Shown here in pieces: positions 1 through 4,378 of a stretch of DNA of 5,893 nt; position 1 is the stretch's first letter, and every line of letters starts with the position of its first letter. A program made the position numbers and the translations under genes. The stretch is from Novosphingobium sp. (GTDB lineage: Bacteria; Pseudomonadota; Alphaproteobacteria; Sphingomonadales; Sphingomonadaceae): contig JAIXYF010000185.1 in the NCBI GenBank assembly GCA_027490345.1, positions 1 to 5,893 on the forward strand, written 5' to 3'. The notes below the pieces were generated by a model that was given only the letters and a program-made list of their open reading frames with translations, was not told the origin of the DNA and searched no databases.

Positions 1-4
1 AGCA

Positions 5-30
5 TTATCGCTAGTTTGTTCAAGCGATAA
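5..30. promoter_or_regulatory. 26-bp imperfect palindrome, possible repressor operator
   Basis: Two perfect 8-base arms, TTATCGCT (5-12) and AGCGATAA (23-30), flank a 10-base centre; one further pair (G14-C21) matches inside. The stretch is about 37% GC in an otherwise very GC-rich window, as expected of intergenic control DNA. Size and symmetry suit a dimeric regulator of the MarR or TetR type, possibly one encoded just left of the window, but no regulator gene is visible. On the minus strand GATAAT (plus 4-9) resembles a -10 box pointing left, with no good -35 partner. It could equally be a hairpin after an upstream gene: one frame entering from the left edge reads nine codons to a TAA at 28-30. 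Confidence 0.35.
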
Positions 31-68
31 AGGCATCCGTGGGCGGCACTTCCGGCCGCTGACCATGC

Positions 69-103
69 GAAGGGCCGCTTCCGATTGCCGGAAGCGGCCC
101 TTC
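69..103 (+). terminator. Strong GC-rich hairpin, terminator-like
   Basis: A perfect 14-base inverted repeat, GAAGGGCCGCTTCC (69-82) and GGAAGCGGCCCTTC (90-103), encloses a 7-base loop. The RNA would be very stable. On the plus side the next bases (ACATTTGTTG) are moderately T-rich but are not a proper U-tract; on the minus side there is none. The simplest reading is a factor-independent terminator of a rightward gene ending near or beyond the left edge, insulating ilvE. It lies 84 bases before the ilvE start, so it could also sit in the ilvE leader, depending on where transcription begins. Confidence 0.5.
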
Positions 104-107
104 ACAT

Positions 108-140
108 TTGTTGCAAACCTCTTGCCATTTACGCAACAAT
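108..140 (+). promoter_or_regulatory. Inverted repeat overlapping a weak candidate ilvE promoter
   Basis: TTGTTGC (108-114) and GCAACAA (133-139) are perfect 7-base arms 18 bases apart, a spacing compatible with a dimeric regulator bound two helical turns across or with a weak hairpin. The same stretch holds a poor sigma70-like pair: TTGCAA (111-116) and AACAAT (135-140), 18 bases apart, each matching consensus at four of six positions. Such a promoter would start transcription about 40 bases before ilvE, downstream of the hairpin at 69-103. This is suggestive only. Confidence 0.25.
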
Positions 141-175
141 CGTTCACGGCGCGCCCTGACGCCACACCATTCCCG

Positions 176-180
176 AAGGA
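176..180 (+). promoter_or_regulatory. Ribosome binding site that sets the ilvE start
   Basis: AAGGA lies 7 bases before the ATG at 188. The frame stays open back to an ATG at 65, but that start would place the hairpin at 69-103 and the 108-140 repeat inside the coding region and has no comparable Shine-Dalgarno sequence. The 188 start is therefore preferred. Confidence 0.75.
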
Positions 181-187
181 CCGCCCG

Positions 188-1303
188 ATGGCGACGCCCG
201 CACCCGCTGCTTCGTTGACGTTCTCTCGCCAGCCCCACCCCGCGCCCATGGCCGCCGCGCAGCGCGCCGAAATCCTCGCGAACCCGGGCTTTGGCACCAA
301 ATTTTCCGATCACATGGTCTCGGTTCACTTTGATGAAGCGCTCGGCTGGCACAGCGCCGAAGTGCTGCCTTATGGCCCGATCGCGCTCGATCCTGCCGCT
401 GCCGTGCTGCATTATGCGCAGGAAATCTTCGAAGGACTGAAGGCCTATCGGCTCGCAGGCAATGGGGCCGATGGCGGCATCGCCCTGTTCCGCCCCGAAG
501 CCAACGCCGCGCGGTTCAACGCCTCGGCCACCCGCCTTGCCATGCCCACCCTGCCCGATGGCTTGTTCGTCGCTGCCGTGAAGGAACTGGTCAAAGCCGA
601 CAAGGACTGGTTCCCCACGGTCGAAGGTGGCTCGCTCTATCTTCGCCCCTTCCTGTTCGCGACCGAGGCGTTCCTGGGCGTGCGCCCGTCGAAGCAGTAC
701 CGCTTCCTCGTCATCGCCAGCCCCGCCGGCAACTATTTCAAGTCTGGCGCGCCTGCCGTCTCGCTTTGGGTGAGCGACTATAGCCGCGCCGCGCCCGGCG
801 GCACCGGCGCTGCCAAGTGCGGCGGCAATTATGCCGCAAGCCTTGTGCCCACGGCCGAAGCCTTTGCGCGCGGGCACGATCAGGTGCTGTTCCTCGATGC
901 GGTGGAGCGCCAGTGGATCGAAGAACTGGGCGGCATGAACCTGTTCTTCGTGATGGCCGATGGCTCGATCGTCACCCCGCCGCTGGGCGGCACGATCCTG
1001 CCCGGTATCACCCGCGAAAGCCTTATTCTGCTGGCGCGCGAGGAAGGCCTCACTGTGCGTGAGGAACGCTATTCGCTGGCGCAGTGGCGCAGCGACGCAA
1101 CCTCGGGCGCGCTGACGGAAACCTTCGCTTGCGGCACCGCTGCCGTCGTCACGCCAGTGGGCAAAGTCACGAGCGAGACGGACAGCTTCATGATCGGCAG
1201 CGGCGGCCCCGGCCAGATCACGCAGAAGCTGCGCCAGCGGCTCGTTTCGATCCAGCGGGGCGAGGCTGCCGACCCCCACGGCTGGGTGCACCGGATCGAT
1301 TGA
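188..1303 (+). CDS. ilvE: Branched-chain amino acid aminotransferase (type II)
   Basis: This PLP enzyme (EC 2.6.1.42) transfers the amino group between glutamate and the 2-keto acids of isoleucine, leucine and valine, the last step of their synthesis, in the cytoplasm. The 371-residue product is of normal length for the longer, eukaryote-like type II branch rather than the roughly 310-residue E. coli type. Visible signatures are QEIFEGLKAY (78-87), a LYLRPFLFATEAFLGV block from 151, AAKCGGNY (208-215) with K210 as the probable PLP lysine, EELGGMNLFFV (246-256, diagnostic of type II) and GTILPGITR (268-276). The CXXC redox motif of mammalian mitochondrial BCAT is not kept: the site reads FACGTAAV. 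AAGGA seven bases upstream supports the ATG at 188. The gene ends 82 bases before a codirectional dehydrogenase gene. Family and role are firm; substrate range is inferred from the family. Confidence 0.93.
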   Translation: MATPAPAASLTFSRQPHPAPMAAAQRAEILANPGFGTKFSDHMVSVHFDEALGWHSAEVLPYGPIALDPAAAVLHYAQEIFEGLKAYRLAGNGADGGIALFRPEANAARFNASATRLAMPTLPDGLFVAAVKELVKADKDWFPTVEGGSLYLRPFLFATEAFLGVRPSKQYRFLVIASPAGNYFKSGAPAVSLWVSDYSRAAPGGTGAAKCGGNYAASLVPTAEAFARGHDQVLFLDAVERQWIEELGGMNLFFVMADGSIVTPPLGGTILPGITRESLILLAREEGLTVREERYSLAQWRSDATSGALTETFACGTAAVVTPVGKVTSETDSFMIGSGGPGQITQKLRQRLVSIQRGEAADPHGWVHRID

Positions 1304-1348
1304 TCCCGCTGTTGCCAAGGCCTCTGGCCCGTGGCATCGCCCTCATGT

Positions 1349-1371
1349 TAACCGCCCGGTTAGGGGCCTAA
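1349..1371. promoter_or_regulatory. Two overlapping short palindromes upstream of the dehydrogenase gene
   Basis: The 82-base gap between ilvE and the dehydrogenase gene holds TAACCG-CC-CGGTTA (1349-1362, 6-base arms) overlapping TTAGG-GG-CCTAA (1360-1371, 5-base arms). The second runs into the Shine-Dalgarno AGGGAG (1371-1376), so a bound protein or a folded RNA could affect initiation. Operators of acyl-CoA-responsive TetR/FadR regulators are comparable short palindromes in this kind of position, but no specific consensus is recognised. No clear -35/-10 pair is seen, so read-through from ilvE remains possible. Confidence 0.3.
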
Positions 1372-1385
1372 GGGAGAGCATTGCC

Positions 1386-2294
1386 ATGAGCATTTCGTTC
1401 AAGGACAAGGTCGCGATCGTCACGGGCGCGGGCGGCGGCATCGGCCGGGAATATGCGCTCGAACTGGGCCGGCGCGGCGCCAAAGTCGTGGTCAACGATC
1501 TGGGCGGCGCGCGCGATGGCACCGGCCATTCGGATGCCGCACTGAAGGTCGTCGAGGAAATCCGCGCTGCGGGCGGCGAGGCCATGTCGAACGGCGGCTC
1601 GGTGACGGAATTCGAGCAGATGGCCGAGATGGTGGCCAAGGCCAAAGAGGCGTGGGGCGGCGTCCACATCCTCATCAACAACGCCGGCATCCTGCGTGAC
1701 AAGAGCTTCACCAAGATGGACCCGGCCGATTTCGAGATGGTGGTCAAGGTCCACCTCATCGGCTCCGCCTTCGCCACCAAGGCCTGCTGGGACACGATGC
1801 GTGAGCAGAACTACGGCCGCATCCTGATGACCGCTTCGTCCACCGGGCTGTTCGGCAATTTCGGCCAGGCCAACTACGGCGCGGCCAAGCTCGGCCTCGC
1901 GGGGTTGACCAAGACGCTCTACCTTGAAGGCGCGAAGAACAACATCAAGGTCAACACGCTGGTGCCCGTGGCCGCCACGCGCATGACCGAGGACATCTTC
2001 CCCGAGGAAGCCTTCAAGCTGTTCGGCCCCGAAAACGTCGCGCCTGCCGCGCTCTTCCTCGTCTCGGACGATGCGCCCAGCAACGCCATCGTCGGCGCGG
2101 GTGCGGGTGCATATCACTCGGCGTGGGTCACGATGAACAAGCCGGTCCTGCTTCCGCAGGATGCGCGTACGGTCGAAGACTTCGCCGCGCACTGGGACCA
2201 GATCTCGGACCGCACCGGCGATTTCGTACCCCAATCCGGCGCGGAGCAGAGCCAGTCGATCCTCGTCCAGCTTCAGGCGGCGATGAAGCGCTGA
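1386..2294 (+). CDS. SDR-family dehydrogenase, MFE-2/(3R)-hydroxyacyl-CoA dehydrogenase-like
   Basis: This 302-residue short-chain dehydrogenase has a Rossmann nucleotide-binding motif TGAGGGIG (13-20), an acidic D38 after strand 2 (VVVNDLGG) that favours NAD(H), NNAG (98-101), a probable catalytic serine S151 and YxxxK at Y164-K168. Stretches such as NDLGGARDGTG, NNAGILRDKSF and FGNFGQANYGAAKLGL closely resemble the N-terminal dehydrogenase domain of peroxisomal multifunctional enzyme type 2 (HSD17B4), which oxidises (3R)-hydroxyacyl-CoA. As in that domain, the helix-4 position where classical SDRs carry Asn reads KVHLIG, with His. About 60 residues follow the usual SDR core (VTMNKPVLLP onwards), but there is no hydratase or SCP2 domain, so it is a free-standing dehydrogenase. 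AGGGAG lies 9 bases upstream. The likely role is acyl-CoA or related lipid/steroid metabolism; the true substrate is unknown. It converges on the lipoprotein gene. Confidence 0.88.
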   Translation: MSISFKDKVAIVTGAGGGIGREYALELGRRGAKVVVNDLGGARDGTGHSDAALKVVEEIRAAGGEAMSNGGSVTEFEQMAEMVAKAKEAWGGVHILINNAGILRDKSFTKMDPADFEMVVKVHLIGSAFATKACWDTMREQNYGRILMTASSTGLFGNFGQANYGAAKLGLAGLTKTLYLEGAKNNIKVNTLVPVAATRMTEDIFPEEAFKLFGPENVAPAALFLVSDDAPSNAIVGAGAGAYHSAWVTMNKPVLLPQDARTVEDFAAHWDQISDRTGDFVPQSGAEQSQSILVQLQAAMKR

Positions 2295-2298
2295 TCTA

Positions 2299-2607
2299 TC
2301 AATTGCGGGGGCAGGCGCCGCGCGTCGCCCCCGCCAATTGCATGGTGCGCAGCCGCGCCTGCACTTCGGCTTGGTTCAACACACGCACCGCTCCGCTGCG
2401 CGCATCGATCAGCAAAGGCGCTGCGCAATCGCCGCGTACTGCAGTGCGCATGCCTTTCTCGGCCACCATCAGCACCATTTCTGCATCCGCATCGCGGTAG
2501 ACCACGCGCAGCAGCGATGGGCCTTCATCCGCTGTGTGCCGGGTCTTCGGGGCGGCATCGCATCCGGCCAGCGCCAGCAACACCGCCCGCGCCAGCCAGC
2601 GCCTCAA
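2299..2607 (-). CDS. Small predicted lipoprotein, hypothetical
   Basis: This is the third gene of the leftward cysE cluster. The frame is open further upstream, but that part is the shadow of the DUF2794 gene; the part that stands alone begins at a TTG (minus 2607-2605) whose last bases overlap the preceding TGA (TTGA). From there the 102-residue product opens with a textbook short lipoprotein signal, RRW followed by LARAVLLALAGC, with lipobox LAGC and the acylated cysteine at residue 16 followed by D17, a residue linked in E. coli to inner-membrane retention. The mature part (about 86 residues) contains two further cysteines, in RGDCAAP and near the C-terminus in GACPRN, that could form a disulfide. 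No GG-rich Shine-Dalgarno sits at ideal spacing, so translational coupling is likely. The product matches no family I recognise. The gene ends 4 bases from the convergent dehydrogenase stop, inside a long hairpin. Confidence 0.72.
   Translation of the reverse strand: MRRWLARAVLLALAGCDAAPKTRHTADEGPSLLRVVYRDADAEMVLMVAEKGMRTAVRGDCAAPLLIDARSGAVRVLNQAEVQARLRTMQLAGATRGACPRN
2300..2340. terminator. Bulged hairpin at a convergent gene junction, possible bidirectional terminator
   Basis: CAATTGCGGGGGC (2300-2312) pairs with GCCCCCGCCAATTG (2327-2340), giving 13 base pairs with one bulged base and a 14-base loop. It begins 6 bases after the dehydrogenase stop and contains the last 13 or so codons and the stop of the lipoprotein gene. 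Neither flank has a U-tract, so it may act with Rho, as a 3' end stabiliser, or on either strand, rather than as a classical intrinsic terminator. Confidence 0.5.
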
Positions 2608-2972
2608 TCCTCGACGATCTTCAGCAGCTTGCGCTCCAGCACGGCCAGCACGCCTGCCAGCTCGTGCCCGCGCTTCAACACTTGCCCGCCCTCGCCAAAC
2701 AGCGTCCACATGCCCTGCTTCGTGCGCAAGGCGGGCCGCTTTTCGATCCGCGCCGTGGGCCGCTCCGCTGTTCGCCGAAACGCGGCAAAGCTCGCGGCAT
2801 CCTTGCCAAAGCTCATCGCATAATCGCGCCATTCGCCCGCTGCGACCATGCGGCCATAAAGATCGAGAATGCGCTGCAGCTCTGCCCGGTCAAACCCGAC
2901 CTGCGGCTCGTCGCGGCCCGGAAACGTCAGAACCGTGGGGCTATCGCCGCCCAAGCCGCCAGCGCCGATCAC
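2604..2972 (-). CDS. DUF2794 family protein
   Basis: This 122-residue protein shows the features I associate with DUF2794, an uncharacterised alphaproteobacterial family: FDRAELQRILDLYGRMVAAG followed by EWRDYAMSF (27-55), a charged FRRTAERPTARIEKRP stretch (65-80), and KQGMWTLFG..GQVLKRGHEL (85-105), ending in a basic helix. There is no signal peptide or membrane segment, so it is probably cytoplasmic. The start is a GTG at minus 2972, only 2 bases after the TGA of cysE; an AGGAG lies about 12 bases upstream inside the end of cysE, so coupled translation is likely. Its TGA overlaps the TTG start of the lipoprotein gene. Function is unknown. The adjacency to cysE suggests shared expression but not necessarily a role in cysteine metabolism. 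Confidence 0.88.
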   Translation of the reverse strand: MIGAGGLGGDSPTVLTFPGRDEPQVGFDRAELQRILDLYGRMVAAGEWRDYAMSFGKDAASFAAFRRTAERPTARIEKRPALRTKQGMWTLFGEGGQVLKRGHELAGVLAVLERKLLKIVED

Positions 2973-2974
2973 GC

Positions 2975-3688
2975 TCAGCTGCGGCTCCTGCGCTGCGTCC
3001 CGCCGCGCACCGGCGTGCCGGGCTCACCCTGCCGCTCTAAAAGCGCCGCCACTTGCGCTTTCAGCAGGGCCACCTCGGCCTCAAGCTCGTCGACTCGCGT
3101 GCCGCCCGAAGGCTCGCACGGCTCCTTGCAAGGCGTCCCGTAAGGAATGAAGTCCTTGAGCCATGTCTCGACCGGAACCAGCGTGGAGCGCGCCTTGAGG
3201 CCGACCATCGTCGCGCCTTCGGGCACATCTTCCGTCACCACGGCATTGGCGCCCACCCGCGCGCGCGGCCCCACCGTGATCGGACCCAGAATCTGCGCGC
3301 CCGAACCGATGATCGCATTGTCGCTCAGCGTCGGGTGGCGCTTGCCCGGCACGCCATTGGCGGGATTGGTGCCGCCAAGCGTAACGCACTGATAGATCGT
3401 CACGTTGTTGCCGATCTCGGCGGTTTCGCCGATCACGGTAAAGCCGTGGTCGATAAACAGGTGCCGCCCGATCGTCGCGCCGGGGTGAATATCAATGCCG
3501 GTGAAAAACCGCGCCAGATGATTGACCAGCCGCGCAAGGAAAAACATCCGCCGCACGAACAGCCAGTGCGCCACGCGGTGGAAGCCCACGGCATGAAGCC
3601 CCGGATAAAGCAGGATTTCCCAGCGCGAACGCGGTGCGGGATCGCGGGCGCGGATCGAGTCCAGGTAAGCGATGAAGCTCGAAAACAT
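2975..3688 (-). CDS. cysE: Serine O-acetyltransferase
   Basis: It transfers acetyl from acetyl-CoA to L-serine (EC 2.3.1.30), making O-acetylserine for cysteine synthase, in the cytoplasm. The 237-residue product has a short helical N-terminus with YPGLHAVGFHRVAHWL (28-43), then the left-handed beta-helix built of hexapeptide repeats from about 63 to 165. It carries the catalytic D80-H81 pair (FIDHGFTVIGETAEIG) and H118 in KRHPTL. The compact N-terminus is typical of the short EpsC/CysE type rather than the 273-residue E. coli enzyme. The tail is unusual: after a PYGTPCKEPCEP stretch (182-193), residues 199-220 form a predicted coiled coil rich in Glu, Leu and Ala, followed by a basic end RRSRS. 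The frame extends 10 codons upstream to a TTG at 3718, but the ATG at 3688 fits the family better. A GGGGG tract lies 11 bases upstream. Feedback by cysteine is inferred from the family only. Confidence 0.93.
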   Translation of the reverse strand: MFSSFIAYLDSIRARDPAPRSRWEILLYPGLHAVGFHRVAHWLFVRRMFFLARLVNHLARFFTGIDIHPGATIGRHLFIDHGFTVIGETAEIGNNVTIYQCVTLGGTNPANGVPGKRHPTLSDNAIIGSGAQILGPITVGPRARVGANAVVTEDVPEGATMVGLKARSTLVPVETWLKDFIPYGTPCKEPCEPSGGTRVDELEAEVALLKAQVAALLERQGEPGTPVRGGTQRRSRS

Positions 3689-3715
3689 GGCCGCAATTAC
3701 CCCCTTTTGCCCCAG

Positions 3716-3733
3716 CAAGGCAAGCGTGCCTTG
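3716..3733 (-). terminator. Small hairpin between hda and cysE
   Basis: In the 57-base gap, CAAGGCA and TGCCTTG form perfect 7-base arms around a 4-base loop, starting 12 bases after the hda stop on the minus strand. There is no U-run after it, so it is a weak terminator candidate at best; it may instead lie in the cysE leader or allow partial read-through from hda. Confidence 0.3.
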
Positions 3734-3745
3734 AGGGAGCCCGGT

Positions 3746-4372
3746 CTAAAGCAATCGGGGCTGCCGCTCTGCCTCGGATACTCCATGTACCCTCTCCGCC
3801 AGCGCATCCCGTGCCAGTGATATGGTGACGGCGGCCTTGCGCTCAAGGGACAGGCGATCAATTGTTTCAACCAGCGCTTCGGCGGCGGCATGGCTGCGCT
3901 CCAGCCTAGGCAGCACATAGCCCAGCACCGCATCGCCCAGCCCCAGCCCGCGCCGCGCCGCATGGCCTTCCACCAACGCGCGCAGCAGATCATCATCGGG
4001 CGCGCCGATCTCGATCATCAGCGCCGCACCGAGGCGCGAGGCGAGATCGGGCAGCGCCACCGCCCAGGTGCCCGGCGCGCGGTTCGCCACGATCAGCAAG
4101 GGCCGCCCTTCCGCCTGCGCGCGGTTCCAGCGGTGAAACACCGCGTCCTCGGGCAGGCTATCAGCATCGTCCAGCGCATCGCCCAGCCCGCTAGCGGCAA
4201 ACCACCGCGCCAGAAGGCTTTTCCCGCAGCGCGGCGGCCCAGCGAGCACGGCTGCGCGATAGGGCCAGTCTGCCGCGCCTGCCAGCAGCGCCAGCACCGG
4301 CTCCAGCGAAGGGCCGGTCAGCACCGTCTCGGCGCTGACCGGCGTGACGAGAGGCAGGGCAATCTGGCTCAT
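3746..4372 (-). CDS. hda: Hda-like DnaA regulatory AAA+ protein
   Basis: This 208-residue protein appears to be the alphaproteobacterial form of Hda/HdaA, which binds the DNA-loaded sliding clamp and promotes hydrolysis of DnaA-bound ATP (RIDA), preventing re-initiation of replication. Visible elements, in order: a clamp-binding motif QIALPL at residues 3-8, close to the Hda form QL(S/P)LPL; Walker A GPPRCGKS (45-52) with K51; a Walker B-like ALDDAD (66-71) keeping two aspartates; a sensor-1 segment LLIVANRAP (92-100) with N97; a box VII-like LPDLASRL (107-114) with R113 as candidate arginine finger; and a sensor-2 helix around R159 (LERSHAAAEALVETIDRL). It lacks the helix-turn-helix DNA-binding domain of DnaA. 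The ATG at 4372 follows the stop of the upstream membrane-protein gene by 6 bases, so the two form a transcription unit. The function is inferred from family architecture. Confidence 0.85.
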   Translation of the reverse strand: MSQIALPLVTPVSAETVLTGPSLEPVLALLAGAADWPYRAAVLAGPPRCGKSLLARWFAASGLGDALDDADSLPEDAVFHRWNRAQAEGRPLLIVANRAPGTWAVALPDLASRLGAALMIEIGAPDDDLLRALVEGHAARRGLGLGDAVLGYVLPRLERSHAAAEALVETIDRLSLERKAAVTISLARDALAERVHGVSEAERQPRLL

Positions 4373-4378
4373 GCGCTG

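Noticed and set aside
65..187. ilvE starting at the ATG at 65, or a leader peptide there controlling attenuation
   Set aside because: No Shine-Dalgarno suits that ATG and the 188 start has one. The 65 frame has no stop before ilvE and no run of Ile/Leu/Val codons followed by alternative hairpins, so it does not look like a leader peptide.
20..1318. Long 432-codon open frame on the minus strand opposite ilvE
   Set aside because: It is the GC-bias shadow of ilvE: the product is low-complexity Arg/Ala/Gly/His-rich with no recognisable domain, while ilvE has every family motif.
2608..2832. N-terminal extension of the lipoprotein frame back to 2832
   Set aside because: The extra roughly 75 residues overlap DUF2794 in another frame and are Arg/Ala-rich; the lipoprotein signal begins exactly at the TTG overlapping the DUF2794 stop.
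3689..3718. Upstream TTG start for cysE at 3718
   Set aside because: It would run into the intergenic hairpin at 3716-3733, and the extra MLGQKGVIAA is not typical of the family; the ATG at 3688 gives the expected N-terminus.
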